64,000 nucleotides of DNA, taken from positions 1,116,001-1,180,000 of the forward strand of contig NZ_BSDP01000001.1 in the NCBI RefSeq assembly GCF_027925245.1. The letters are read 5' to 3'. The stretch is from Agromyces rhizosphaerae (GTDB lineage: Bacteria > Actinomycetota > Actinomycetes > Actinomycetales > Microbacteriaceae). The notes below the pieces were generated by a model that saw only the letters and a program-made list of their open reading frames with translations, was not told the DNA's origin and made no database searches. How positions within the stretch are numbered: the stretch's first letter is position 1; the number at the start of each line of letters is the position of its first letter. This document shows positions 25,458 through 34,640 of the stretch, piece after piece. The translations under genes and the position numbers were made by a program.

Positions 25458-26459
25458 TCAGGCCGGCGCGAAGCCGCGCAGCCAGCGCGTGACACGCGCG
25501 AACGCATCGCGCCGCACCTCGGGGCGCGACAGGAAGACGTCGTGCAGCGCGCCGTCGATGCGCTCGACGGTGACCGACGGGCCGAGGCGCAGCGCACGCT
25601 CGGCCATCTCGTCGACGACCAGCACGCTGTCGCTCGAGCGCATCTCCTCGCTCCAGCGCGCGAGGATCGTCGTGCGCTTCGACAGCAGGGTGAGCACGGG
25701 CGCGCCCACGTCGATGCCGGCCGCCACGCGGGCGTGCGCGGCGAGCACGCCCGACAGCCAGGCCGCCGACGCCGGGAAGCCGCGTTGCGGTCTCCAGGCG
25801 CGGTCGTACTCCCATTCGCCGCCCTCCTCCACGGCGACGGCGCGGGTGTAGAACCCGAGGTCGACGTTGGGCAGGCCGCCGCGGGGGTCGACCCGCGCGG
25901 AGAGGTCGATGAGCGGCGTCACGGCCTCCCGGCCGATGCGGCTCGCCTGGAACTCGAGCCAGGGGCTGTTGAGGATCAGGGCGGATGCCACACCGGGGTG
26001 CCGCGCCGCCCAGAGGCTCAGCGTCAGCCCGCCCGTCGAGTGCCCGAGCAGGATGAGCGGGCGCGCTGGCTGCGGCCGGTCGAGCGGGCGGCCCATCGCC
26101 GCGAGCGCCGCCGCGATGTCGGCGTCGTATGTGCTCAGGGTGGTCACGAAGCCCGGGGTCTGGCCGTCGCGCAGGCTGCGCCCGTACTTGCGCAGGTCGA
26201 GGGCGTAGAACCTGGCACCGGCATCCGCCCAGAACTCGGCGAGCTCGGTCTGGAAGAAGTAGTCGCTCCAGCCGTGCACGTACAGCACGTCGCAGTCGGC
26301 CGCGGCGCCGGGCGTCAGCCTGAGGCGGAACCTCGGCCGGTGGCGCACGAGCGTCGCGACGACCTCGCCCTCGTCATCGGTGCCGAGCGGCAGGGTCGCC
26401 TGCTCGTAGCGCTCGCCCAGCAGGTCTTCCCGCCAGTCGGGCTCGCTCGCTCTGCTCAC
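25458..26459 (-). CDS. Alpha/beta hydrolase, lysophospholipase/monoacylglycerol-lipase-like (S33)
   Basis: A 333-residue serine hydrolase. The nucleophile elbow is GHSTGG, a YVHGWSDYF motif sits in the oxyanion region, and the catalytic His is in GALHDVFLS near the C-terminus. It has no signal peptide. Similar proteins are called PldB-like lysophospholipases, but the substrate is unproven. The GTG start at 26459 is modestly supported: TAGGCT lies about 30 bases upstream, and G-rich DNA in the leader could pair with the ribosome. It ends 9 bases from the convergent yajQ stop. Confidence 0.78.
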   Translation of the reverse strand: MSRASEPDWREDLLGERYEQATLPLGTDDEGEVVATLVRHRPRFRLRLTPGAAADCDVLYVHGWSDYFFQTELAEFWADAGARFYALDLRKYGRSLRDGQTPGFVTTLSTYDADIAAALAAMGRPLDRPQPARPLILLGHSTGGLTLSLWAARHPGVASALILNSPWLEFQASRIGREAVTPLIDLSARVDPRGGLPNVDLGFYTRAVAVEEGGEWEYDRAWRPQRGFPASAAWLSGVLAAHARVAAGIDVGAPVLTLLSKRTTILARWSEEMRSSDSVLVVDEMAERALRLGPSVTVERIDGALHDVFLSRPEVRRDAFARVTRWLRGFAPA

Positions 26460-26524
26460 CGCGGTGCACCCCCGTTCGCCCCCTCGTTCAGCCTAGGACG
26501 GCGGGGCGGGGCGGGCGACCGCAG

Positions 26525-27163
26525 CTAGACCAGGGCGATCGCGAGCACGCTCGCGGCCATGATCGACGGGCCGAGCGGCACGGCACCGGCGAGCGTGGCG
26601 CTGTCGCCGCGCAGCCGGGCGACGGATGACGCGAGGAACCCGAGCACCAGCATGGCGACGAGACCCGCGCCCCACGCCTGCCAGCCGAGGAAGCCGAGCA
26701 TGAGCCCGGCGAGGATCGGCAGCCCCAGATCACGCCAGGCGACGACGCCCGGGAGCCAGCGGGCGCCGGCAGCCGCGATCGCGCCCAACCCCAGTGCTCC
26801 GAGTGCGGCCCAGAGCAGCGCCCACCACGACCCGTCGAGCGCCGCGGCGACGACGAGCATCCCCGCGATCAGCACGCCCGCGCTGAAGACCGTACCGGCG
26901 GGGACCCGCCGCTCGGCCGCGTCCATCGCCGCGAGGGCCGTGCCCGTGATCAGGAAGACGAGCGCCGGCAGGAGCGCGGGCGCGAGTCCGATGCCCCAGC
27001 AGACGGCGAGGCCGCCGAGGCCGGCCGCGATCGTGACGACGATGCGCGCCCGGAGCGTCCACATCCTGGTGCCGTGGGTCGCGCTCCTGGCGGACCCGGC
27101 GATCGGCCACCAGCCCGCGACGGCACCGAACACCGCACCGCCGCCCAGGAGAATCGCCGTCAC
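26525..27163 (-). CDS. Divergent A24 prepilin-peptidase-like membrane protein
   Basis: A 212-residue polytopic membrane protein of the type IV prepilin peptidase family. The first catalytic motif is kept, with Asp81 in MDAAERRVPAG. In the second motif Asp145 is kept but the canonical GDxK reads RDLG (compare GMGDVK in the paralogue at 36790-37536, which aligns over the next 16 residues up to LGW). Loss of the Gly and Lys may lower or alter activity. It lies at the end of the Tad locus and has its own leaderless-type promoter. It may process a subset of pilins or be inactive. Confidence 0.7.
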   Translation of the reverse strand: MTAILLGGGAVFGAVAGWWPIAGSARSATHGTRMWTLRARIVVTIAAGLGGLAVCWGIGLAPALLPALVFLITGTALAAMDAAERRVPAGTVFSAGVLIAGMLVVAAALDGSWWALLWAALGALGLGAIAAAGARWLPGVVAWRDLGLPILAGLMLGFLGWQAWGAGLVAMLVLGFLASSVARLRGDSATLAGAVPLGPSIMAASVLAIALV

Positions 27164-27170
27164 ACGAGTG

Positions 27171-27176
27171 AGGCTA
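27171..27176 (-). promoter_or_regulatory. -10 element TAGCCT, leaderless peptidase-like gene
   Basis: TAGCCT on the minus strand lies 7 bases before GTG 27163. Confidence 0.5.
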
Positions 27177-27239
27177 ACCGGGCGGTGCTGGGCATTCCGT
27201 GGGCGTGGCGCGCGACCTGTGGATAAGTGCGGTCCGAGG

Positions 27240-28751
27240 TCACGACGCGCGCCAGCGGCGATGGATGCGCCGTCGCGTCGGCACCGCGGCCGGGTCGATC
27301 CGCTGCACGAGCCTCCGCAGCGCCTTTGCCGCCGCGTCGCGCACGTCGTGGTGGATCAGCGGTACGCCCTCGTTGCTCGCGAACAGCACGGCGACCGAAC
27401 GCGGCACCTCCACGTCGAACGGGGTGCCGACGACCTCCACCGCCTCCGCGGGAGTGAGCCCTGCCCTGCGGTCGGTGAAGTTCAGCACCATGTGCCGGTT
27501 CGGCGGCATGCCCTCGGTGTCGGCGAGCAGCTGCAGCTCCTTGCGCATGGCGTTGAGGCTGGGCACGTTGATGTTCGCGATGAAGACGCCGTCGGTCGCG
27601 GCCCGGATGAGCGCGAGGCTGTGCGCTCCGACGCCGGGAGTGGTGTCGACGACGACGTACCGGAAGCGCCGGTTCAGTCGGCGGACGATGGCGACGAGGT
27701 CGGCCGGGCCCACGTGCTCCGCGTCCTCCGGCGAGGGCGGCGCGGGCAGCACAAAGAAGTCGTCCTCGTGGCGGACGAGCTGGTCGACGAGGTCGTCCTC
27801 GCTGCGCGTCTCGAGGGCGCTGACGATGGTGCGCGAGTCGGGCAGGTCGAGCGCGCTCGCGATGTCGCCGAACTGGAGGTCGGCGTCGACGAGTACGACC
27901 TGACCCGGCGCCACCTCGGCGAGGCCGACCGCGAGGTTGATCGCCGCGGTGGTCTTGCCCTGTCCGCCCTTCGGCGCGGCCACCACGACGACCTCGCTGG
28001 GGACCTTCGGCGTCTCGGGCTCGGCGGGCTGCTCCGGCGCTGTCGGAGCAGCATCCGCCACGGGGTCCGGCCGGGGTTCCGGCTTCGGTTCCGCGGCCCA
28101 GCTCGCGGGCGGCGGGGGCGGCGGCGCCATTCGCGGCGGCGCGTCAGGCTCGGCCTTCTCGGGCGCGGGGCGTTCCGGAGCGAGCACCGTCGCCGTCGCC
28201 CGCCCTTGCGCTGCGGCAGCAGGTGCGGCCCGCTTCGCCTCCTCGCGCGTCTGGCCCGCGGTCTCCGCCACCCAGACGACCTCCTGGTCGCGCGCGCCGG
28301 CATCCGCCTCGGGCGCGGCCGCCACCGGGGCATCCGTGGCCCTGTCGATTCCGCCGAACTCGGCGGGGTCCTGCTCGCCGCCGTAGACGGCGAGCCAGGT
28401 CTGGAGCCGGGTGAGCAGGTCGAGGGTCTTGGCGTCGGTCGCGGCCGCCGGGATGACCGCGTGCACTCCCCGGCCGATCCAGGTCTCGGGATCGCCCCGC
28501 TCCGTCTCGACGATCACGAGACCGATCCGCGGATGCCGCTCGACGAGCGCGGCCGCCAGGGTGAGCGTCTCGGACTCGCTCAGTTCGGGTCCGAGCAGTG
28601 CGACCTTCGGCGCGTCCCCCACGCGATCGACCACGAGCGATGTCCCGATGCCGAGGAATTCCCCGGGGATCGAGCGCAGCTTGCCCTCGAGGAGGCGCCG
28701 CATGCGGAGGTCGTAGACGGTGTTCCTGGTGACGAGGACGATCGGCTTCAT
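27240..28751 (-). CDS. cpaE: CpaE/TadZ-like pilus-localisation ATPase, copy 1
   Basis: A 503-residue protein of the Flp/Tad pilus system. A receiver-like N-terminal domain (about 1-125) is joined by an Ala/Pro/Glu-rich linker (130-250) to a MinD/ParA-type ATPase. The deviant Walker A is KGGQGKTT at 261-268 and the switch region reads VVVDTTPGVGAHS. CpaE/TadZ proteins place the secretion ATPase at its membrane site. It is a paralogue of the gene at 32418-33785; both end in near-identical basic tails (RRRIHR). It is separated from tadC by 247 bases with a possible promoter of its own. Confidence 0.85.
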   Translation of the reverse strand: MKPIVLVTRNTVYDLRMRRLLEGKLRSIPGEFLGIGTSLVVDRVGDAPKVALLGPELSESETLTLAAALVERHPRIGLVIVETERGDPETWIGRGVHAVIPAAATDAKTLDLLTRLQTWLAVYGGEQDPAEFGGIDRATDAPVAAAPEADAGARDQEVVWVAETAGQTREEAKRAAPAAAAQGRATATVLAPERPAPEKAEPDAPPRMAPPPPPPASWAAEPKPEPRPDPVADAAPTAPEQPAEPETPKVPSEVVVVAAPKGGQGKTTAAINLAVGLAEVAPGQVVLVDADLQFGDIASALDLPDSRTIVSALETRSEDDLVDQLVRHEDDFFVLPAPPSPEDAEHVGPADLVAIVRRLNRRFRYVVVDTTPGVGAHSLALIRAATDGVFIANINVPSLNAMRKELQLLADTEGMPPNRHMVLNFTDRRAGLTPAEAVEVVGTPFDVEVPRSVAVLFASNEGVPLIHHDVRDAAAKALRRLVQRIDPAAVPTRRRIHRRWRAS

Positions 28752-28939
28752 GCGCGCGTTCCGCCCTCCCGCTCGGTTCCGGCGGCGAGCGCTCGGAGGA
28801 GATCTGCGGGCAGGGCGGCGTGGTCAGCACCGCCGGGTGGGATGCGCATGGGGATGCTCGTCCTCGGCTCGGGGGGTCGTTCGGGCCGCAGCATCGCGAA
28901 GCCCACCGCGCCCGCAGGGGGACGGACGCGAACGGGTTC

Positions 28940-28968
28940 ACGCTATCGCGTCTCGGGGCGCGGACGAA
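28940..28968 (-). promoter_or_regulatory. Possible promoter of cpaE copy 1
   Basis: In the 247-base gap after tadC, TTCGTC (28968-28963) and TAGCGT (28945-28940) are 17 bases apart on the minus strand. This would give a leader of about 180 bases. Nothing else was recognised in the gap. The -35 is weak, so this is tentative. Confidence 0.35.
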
Positions 28969-28998
28969 CTCGAGGATGCTTCGTCGGTGGAGACGCGC

Positions 28999-29871
28999 CT
29001 AGCTGAACGCGTCGATGATGCCCACGACCGCCGGGAAGAGCAGCACGATGAAGAGCACGGGGAGGATCGCGAAGACGAGCGGGAAGACCACCTTGATCGG
29101 GATCTTCATCGCCGACTCCTCCGCACGCGCACGGCGCTTGACGCGCATCTCGCTCGCCTGCACGCGGAGCACGTCGGCGATGGAGATGCCGTAGCGGTCG
29201 GCCTGCTGGATCGCGCGGACGAATCGGCGGAGGTCCTCGCTGTTGGTGCGGGCGAGGAGCGCGGTGTACGCATCCGAACGCGAGCGCCCGATCGTCATGT
29301 CCTGGAGGGTGCGGATGAGCTCGTCGTTGAGCGGCCCCGTGCCCCCCTGCGCGGCCTTCGCCATCGCTCCCTCGAAACCGAGGCCGGCCTCCACCGCGAT
29401 CGTCATCTGGTCGAGGGTGTCGGGCAGCGCCCGCTGGATCTCGGTCTGCCGGTCGTCGGCGCGGCTGTTGAGCATGATCTCGGGCGCGACGAGGAACAGC
29501 AGCATCAGCACCACGCCACCGCCGATCATCAGCGGGTTCGGCGCGACGAGCAGCGCCCCGATGCCGATCAGCAGGCCGAGCGCCGTGACGAAGATCTTCA
29601 GCAGCACGAAGCCGCCCACGCTCCAGCTGCCGGTACGACCGGCGTAGATGATCTGCCGCTGCACCCACCCGGTGTACCCGTTCGGGAGGGTGTCGGCGAC
29701 GCGTTCGGAGAACGACCGGGTGTCCTCCTGGCGGCGCACCTGCACCTGCGTCGGCTCGAGCAGCTCGCGCACGGCCGCCTTCTGCGGCAGCGAGGCGAAC
29801 ACGAGGAAGACGAGGAGCGCGGCGCCGATCGTCACGGCACCGATCGCGATGAGCGGGAACAGGTCGTTCAT
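28999..29871 (-). CDS. tadC: TadC-like pilus assembly membrane protein (type II secretion F domain)
   Basis: A 290-residue inner-membrane platform protein of the Tad pilus machine. It has a hydrophobic N-terminal helix, a pair of helices near 90-130, the T2SSF domain with LPDTLDQMTIAVEAGLGFE (about 150-170), and a C-terminal helix pair. With TadB it forms the platform on which CpaF acts. ATG 29871 follows a GAGGAGG site and lies 10 bases after the tadB stop. Confidence 0.88.
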   Translation of the reverse strand: MNDLFPLIAIGAVTIGAALLVFLVFASLPQKAAVRELLEPTQVQVRRQEDTRSFSERVADTLPNGYTGWVQRQIIYAGRTGSWSVGGFVLLKIFVTALGLLIGIGALLVAPNPLMIGGGVVLMLLFLVAPEIMLNSRADDRQTEIQRALPDTLDQMTIAVEAGLGFEGAMAKAAQGGTGPLNDELIRTLQDMTIGRSRSDAYTALLARTNSEDLRRFVRAIQQADRYGISIADVLRVQASEMRVKRRARAEESAMKIPIKVVFPLVFAILPVLFIVLLFPAVVGIIDAFS

Positions 29872-29881
29872 CAGGGCCTCC

Positions 29882-30838
29882 TCAGAACCGCACTCGCACG
29901 ACGGCGAGCATCCAGACGATGCCGATGATCATGAGCACCACCGCGAGCACGAGCGCGGCCCAGCCGATCAGCGTGGTGAAGAAGGGCGCGAAGTACGCGG
30001 GCTGGAGGATGAGCACGCCGAGGAAGACCGCGATCGGGAGCAGCAGCAGGATGATCGCCGACAGCCGACCCTCGGCGCTGAGCGACTTCACCTTGAGGCG
30101 GATCTCGTTGCGCTCGCGGATGGTGCCCGCGACGCCGTAGAGCACCTCCGCGAGGTTGCCACCGGTCGAGCGGTTGATGGCGATCGCCTGCGCCGCCCAC
30201 TTGAAGTCGTCGGACTGCATGCGCTCGGCGGTGTCCTCGAGTGCGTCGTTGAGGTCGCGGCCGATGCGGGACTGGTTCACGACCCGCGCGAACTCCTCCG
30301 ACGTGGGGGCATCGCCGTCGCGGGCCACCGAGTCGATGGCCTGGACCAGGCCGTGCCCGGCCCGCAGGTTTCCCGCGAGCAGCTGCATCGTGTCGTCGAG
30401 CTGCTCGGCGAACTTCCCCCTGCGCGACGACACCCGGAAGGCGAGGTAGCCGCGTGCGAGCAGCGGGCCGAGTGCCGCGAAGAGCACCCCCAGGATCAGC
30501 GACCACCAACTCCCGAAGCCGATCACGACGCCGAGGACCGCGAGCACCGCCGAGATGGAGAAGGCGACGAGCACGAACGCCGACGGTTGCATCCGCACGC
30601 CGGCGAGCTCGAGCGCCTCCTCGCCGAACGCGCCGCCGTCGCGGCGGCGCATCGCGCCCTCGATGGTCTTGACCGTGCGGTTCGTGGCCCTGGTGATGCG
30701 GGACTCGTACTCGGTCCCGGGAGCGAGGCGGCGCTCGGCGGCGACACGCGGAGGCGGCGGCGCGACCACGAAGACGACGATCGCCAGCAGGGCGAAGAGC
30801 GCGGCGAGGACGCCGAGCACGTAGATGGCGATGGACAT
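29882..30838 (-). CDS. tadB: TadB-like pilus assembly membrane protein (type II secretion F domain)
   Basis: A 318-residue partner of TadC. A first transmembrane helix is at 3-25 and a pair at about 98-135. The T2SSF domain carries QLDDTMQLLAGNLRAGHGLV, and two helices close the C-terminus. Its ATG overlaps the cpaF stop by one base (TGATG), and it precedes tadC in the same transcript. Confidence 0.88.
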   Translation of the reverse strand: MSIAIYVLGVLAALFALLAIVVFVVAPPPPRVAAERRLAPGTEYESRITRATNRTVKTIEGAMRRRDGGAFGEEALELAGVRMQPSAFVLVAFSISAVLAVLGVVIGFGSWWSLILGVLFAALGPLLARGYLAFRVSSRRGKFAEQLDDTMQLLAGNLRAGHGLVQAIDSVARDGDAPTSEEFARVVNQSRIGRDLNDALEDTAERMQSDDFKWAAQAIAINRSTGGNLAEVLYGVAGTIRERNEIRLKVKSLSAEGRLSAIILLLLPIAVFLGVLILQPAYFAPFFTTLIGWAALVLAVVLMIIGIVWMLAVVRVRF

Positions 30839-32421
30839 CAGCGCCTCCCGTAGCCCGGTGCCGGCGGCGCGGCGCTCTGGAACAGCGACGCGGGCACCTC
30901 GATCCCGTAGTCGGCGAGGCGGTCGACGAATCGCGGACGGACGCCGGTGGGGATCGCATGCCCGCGGAACCGCCCGTCCTCGTCGATGCCCGCGGAGTAG
31001 TCGAAGGCGAACGAGTCCTGCATCGTGACCACGTCGCTCTCCATGCCCTGCACCTCGGTGACGCTGACGACGCGGCGCGTACCGTCGCGGAGGCGCGAGA
31101 TCTGCACGATGATGTCGATCGCCGAGGCGATCTGCTCGCGGATCGCACGGAGGGGCAGTTCCATCCCCGCCATCAGCACGAGCGTCTCGAGTCGCGCGAT
31201 CGCGTCGCGCGGCGAGTTCGCGTGGATGGTCGAGATGGATCCCTCGTGGCCGGTGTTCATCGCCTGCAGCATGTCGAGTGCCTCGGCCCCACGCACCTCG
31301 CCGATCACGATGCGATCGGGGCGCATGCGGAGCGAGTTGCGGACGAGATCGCGGATCGTGATCTCGCCGCGGCCCTCGATGTTGGCCGGCCTCGATTCGA
31401 GCCGCACGACGTGCTCCTGCTGGAGCTGGAGCTCGACGGCGTCCTCGATGGTGATGATGCGCTCGTCGTTCGGGATGTTGGCCGAGAGCACGTTGAGCAG
31501 CGTGGTCTTACCAGTGCCGGTACCGCCCGAGACGAGGATGCTGAGTCGCCCTCGGACGGCGGCGTCGAGCAGGTCCGCCATCTCGCGGGTCATCGTGTCG
31601 TACGAGATGAGGTTCTCGACGGTGAGCGGAGTGCGCGAGAACTTTCGGATGGTGAGCGACGAGCCGTCGACGGCGAGCGGCGGGATGATCGCGTTCACGC
31701 GCGAGCCGTCGTCGAGGCGGGCGTCCACGAGCGGCGACGACTCGTCGATGCGACGACCCACCCGCGACACGATCCGCTCGATGACGCGTCGCAGCTGCGG
31801 CTCGCCCGTGAACTTCAGCCGGGACTCGTAGAGGCGGCCGGCACGCTCGATGTAGATCTGGTCGTGGCGGTTGACCATGATCTCGGTGACGGCCTCGTCG
31901 TCGAGCATCGACTCGAGCGGGCCGAACCCGAGCACGTCGGCGCCGATCTCGGTGATGAGGCGGTTGCGTTCGACGGTCGAGAGCGCGACCTGCTCCGAGG
32001 CGACGATGCGCGTGAGCTCCTCGCGCGCCATCTGGTGCAGCCGCTCCTCGGTGAGGCTCGGATCGTTGAGCCGGCTCCCGATGCGCCGGAACAGCTCCTG
32101 GGCGGCGCGCTCCTTGAGCTCCTTCACCGCGTCGCTGACCGGCGCCTGTCGCGTCTCCCCGTGCATCGCCTCCCACGTGGAGGAGTGTTGCTCCTCGTCC
32201 GAGGAGCCGGCAGCCACGGGCGGCGCGGGCGGCGGCGCGGCCATCGAGTCGCCCTCGGGTGCAGGAGCGGGAGCGGGTACGCCCTCGTCCGCGAACTCCT
32301 GCTCGGGCAGGGCTCGCGTCGCCTCCTCGAGGCTCTGCTCGGGAGCGAGGGGCTGGTCGACAGCCTCCTCGGTGGCGCGATGCGCGCCGCGTGCCTGGTC
32401 GAGTCGGTCGCTGAGTCTCAT
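30838..32421 (-). CDS. cpaF: CpaF/TadA secretion ATPase of the Flp/Tad pilus
   Basis: A 527-residue hexameric secretion ATPase that powers pilus assembly. An N-terminal Pro/Ala-rich linker (about 45-75) precedes the helical N-domain. Walker A GGTGTGKTT is at 299-307, the Asp/Glu box reads ITIEDAVELQLQ, and the Walker B-like region is RIVIGEVRGAEAL, all intact. The C-terminus ends APGYGRR. The start is ATG 32421, overlapping the cpaE copy 2 stop by 4 bases (ATGA). It sits between cpaE and tadB as in other actinobacterial tad loci. Confidence 0.92.
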   Translation of the reverse strand: MRLSDRLDQARGAHRATEEAVDQPLAPEQSLEEATRALPEQEFADEGVPAPAPAPEGDSMAAPPPAPPVAAGSSDEEQHSSTWEAMHGETRQAPVSDAVKELKERAAQELFRRIGSRLNDPSLTEERLHQMAREELTRIVASEQVALSTVERNRLITEIGADVLGFGPLESMLDDEAVTEIMVNRHDQIYIERAGRLYESRLKFTGEPQLRRVIERIVSRVGRRIDESSPLVDARLDDGSRVNAIIPPLAVDGSSLTIRKFSRTPLTVENLISYDTMTREMADLLDAAVRGRLSILVSGGTGTGKTTLLNVLSANIPNDERIITIEDAVELQLQQEHVVRLESRPANIEGRGEITIRDLVRNSLRMRPDRIVIGEVRGAEALDMLQAMNTGHEGSISTIHANSPRDAIARLETLVLMAGMELPLRAIREQIASAIDIIVQISRLRDGTRRVVSVTEVQGMESDVVTMQDSFAFDYSAGIDEDGRFRGHAIPTGVRPRFVDRLADYGIEVPASLFQSAAPPAPGYGRR

Positions 32422-33785
32422 TGCGTCCTCGCCTTCCGGTGGATGCGTCGCCGGCTTGGTGCGGCCGACGGTTCGATGCGCTGCACGAGCTCCCGCAACG
32501 CCTTCGCTGCCGGGTCCCGCACGTCGTGGTGGATCACCGGAACGCCCTGGTTGCTGGCGAACACGACTGCGCCGGACCTCGGGACGAGCACGTCGACCTT
32601 CGCGCCCATGATCTCCTCCGCGTCCTTCTGCAGGAGGCCGCCCGACTTGTCCATGAAGTTCATGACGACGTGCCGGTTCGACGGGAGGATGTCGAGGTCG
32701 AGCAGCAGCTCGAACTCCTTGCGGAGGGCGCGCAGGCTCGGCACGGTCATGTTCGTCACGAACACGCCGTCGGTGGCGTTCTCGAGCGCGGCGAGCGCGT
32801 GCTCGCCGAGCCCGGGCGTGGTGTCGACGATCACGTAACGGAACATCGTCGCGAGGTTCCGGAGCATCGCACCCAGCGCCGCGGCGTCGATGTCGTCGGC
32901 CAGCTCGGGCGACGGAGGCGCGGGAACCACGAAGAAGTCGTCCTCGTGGTGGGTGAACAGCGCCTTGAGCGCCATCTCGTCGTCCCCGGCGGATGCGACG
33001 TCGGCGAGCGAGTAGTGCGGGTCGAGGTTCAGCGCGTGCGCGATGTCGCCGAACTGGACGTCGGCGTCGACGAGCACCACCGAGTTCGGGGCGACCTCGG
33101 CGAGCCCCGTGGCGAGGTTGATTGCGGTGGTCGTCTTGCCCTGGCCGCCTTTCGGCGCCACCACGGCGATGACCTCGCTGCGGATGTCGTCGTCGAGCGG
33201 GACCGGCAGGATCCATCGATCCTCGGCGTCCTCGGCATCCTCGTCGTCCTCCGGCGAGTCCTCCTCGGCCTCCGGCTCCTCCGGCTCGTCGAGCAGGGCG
33301 TCGTCGTCATCGAGTGCGTCGAGCCCGAACGCCCCGAGCCCGGTCGCCTCGGGCCCGGGCGTCTCCTCCTCGGGGGCCTCATCGGGCTCGTCGTCGACCG
33401 GCGGGAGCTTGCCGTGCGTGACCAGCCACTCCTCGAGGCGGTTGATCAGGTCGACCGTGGTCTGGTCGGTGGCCTCCGGGCTGAGCACCGCGTGGATCGC
33501 CATGCCATCGACCCAGTCCTCGAGGTCCGAACGCTGCTCGCGCACGACGATGAGCCCTATGCCGGGGTGACGCTCCTGGAGCGCCGCGGCGATCGCCTTC
33601 GACTCCGTGAAGTTCAGCAGCGGGCCGAGGAGCGCCACTCGCGGCGTGCCCCGGAGCTGCGCGAGCGTCTCGTCGGGGCCGAACGCCAGGTACTCACCCG
33701 GCAGCGCCTCGAGTTTCGCCCGCAGCAGACGGCGGAGACGGGTCTCGTACTCCGCGCTACGGCTAATCAGGAGGTAACGAGTCAC
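32418..33785 (-). CDS. cpaE: CpaE/TadZ-like pilus-localisation ATPase, copy 2
   Basis: A 455-residue paralogue of the protein at 27240-28751. The receiver-like N-domain (1-125) is similar (RLRRLLRAKLEALPGEYLAF), but the linker (130-190) is strongly acidic, with runs of Asp and Glu, where the other copy has Ala/Pro. The ATPase has KGGQGKTT at 212-219 and VIVDTTPGLGEHA. Embedded in the operon, it overlaps cpaB and cpaF by 4 bases each, so it is probably the main localisation factor. Confidence 0.87.
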   Translation of the reverse strand: MTRYLLISRSAEYETRLRRLLRAKLEALPGEYLAFGPDETLAQLRGTPRVALLGPLLNFTESKAIAAALQERHPGIGLIVVREQRSDLEDWVDGMAIHAVLSPEATDQTTVDLINRLEEWLVTHGKLPPVDDEPDEAPEEETPGPEATGLGAFGLDALDDDDALLDEPEEPEAEEDSPEDDEDAEDAEDRWILPVPLDDDIRSEVIAVVAPKGGQGKTTTAINLATGLAEVAPNSVVLVDADVQFGDIAHALNLDPHYSLADVASAGDDEMALKALFTHHEDDFFVVPAPPSPELADDIDAAALGAMLRNLATMFRYVIVDTTPGLGEHALAALENATDGVFVTNMTVPSLRALRKEFELLLDLDILPSNRHVVMNFMDKSGGLLQKDAEEIMGAKVDVLVPRSGAVVFASNQGVPVIHHDVRDPAAKALRELVQRIEPSAAPSRRRIHRKARTQ

Positions 33786-34576
33786 TCGAAGATGTTGTCC
33801 CTCGTGACCTCGCGCGAACCGTCCTCGTCCGCGTCCTCGGGCTCGAGCGTGAGCCAGATGCCGGAGCTGTCGTTGTAGTCCTGCAGCTCAGCCGCCCAGA
33901 CCAGCTGCTCGATCTGCGACGTGTTCGCGGCGAACGTGATCATCAGCACGTCGGAGGTCGTGACCTCCTCCTCGGCGTTGGTGGTCACGAGCGTTCCGGC
34001 CTGCACGCGGGTCACGAGCATCTTGTGGAACGTGAACTTCGACGTCGTGCCTGCCACGTCCTCGTCGGGGGTGGAGGTCTCGGTCGAACCGCTCCCCTCG
34101 CTGCTGCCCGCGCGGATGTCCTTGTCGACGGTGATGACGACACCCACGGTCGCGCCGGGCCGCACCGCGCCGCCGACGGCTCGTGCCACCTCGACCGGAA
34201 GCGTGACCTCCTGGAACCCCTCGGGCAGTGCCACGTCGCCCTGTGCGGCGAGCTCAGCCGGCGTCGAGAATCGGGCCTCGAGCAACTGCTCGCCGGGGAG
34301 GAGCTCGGCGTTCGTGACCAGGCCGGCGAGGTCGTCCAGGCTCGTCACGATATCGGGCTGGATCGCGATCTGCGGGAGCTCGTCGACCTCGATGTAGTCG
34401 GAGATCAACTCGCCGGGGGTCCCGGAGGGGATCTCCTCGATCACGACGTAGACCTGGGCGAACTCTGCCCCCTCGGCCGCACGCTGGTCCGCACTCTGCA
34501 CGTACATCCAGAGGAGGTACCCGCCGATCGCCGCAAGTAGTACGGCGATCACTGCGCCGATGATCCTGATTCTCAT
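33782..34576 (-). CDS. cpaB: CpaB/RcpC-like Flp pilus assembly protein
   Basis: A 264-residue protein with an N-terminal membrane anchor (about 5-25), a SAF-like domain (VYVVIEEIPSGTPGELI, about 42-110) and an extracellular C-terminal part with PVEVARAVGGAVRPGATVGV. In Gram-negative bacteria CpaB works with the secretin; in this secretin-less Gram-positive it probably supports the pilus across the wall (inference). Its stop overlaps the downstream cpaE by 4 bases. Confidence 0.82.
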   Translation of the reverse strand: MRIRIIGAVIAVLLAAIGGYLLWMYVQSADQRAAEGAEFAQVYVVIEEIPSGTPGELISDYIEVDELPQIAIQPDIVTSLDDLAGLVTNAELLPGEQLLEARFSTPAELAAQGDVALPEGFQEVTLPVEVARAVGGAVRPGATVGVVITVDKDIRAGSSEGSGSTETSTPDEDVAGTTSKFTFHKMLVTRVQAGTLVTTNAEEEVTTSDVLMITFAANTSQIEQLVWAAELQDYNDSSGIWLTLEPEDADEDGSREVTRDNIFE

Positions 34577-34588
34577 GTCACGCTTTCT

Positions 34589-34608
34589 GCCGACGTCGGG
34601 TCGTCGGC
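34589..34608 (-). terminator. Hairpin between tadG and cpaB
   Basis: GCCGACG (34589-34595) pairs with CGTCGGC (34602-34608) around a 6-base loop, in the 64-base gap. No T-run; it may be an mRNA processing or attenuation site. Confidence 0.4.
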
Positions 34609-34640
34609 GGGTCTTCGTTCCCTACGGGGCCTGCAGTCGA

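Noticed and set aside
28144..28941. Frame overlapping the start of cpaE copy 1 and its upstream gap
   Set aside because: Cys/Pro/Arg-rich, out of frame with cpaE and without a ribosome site; treated as chance.
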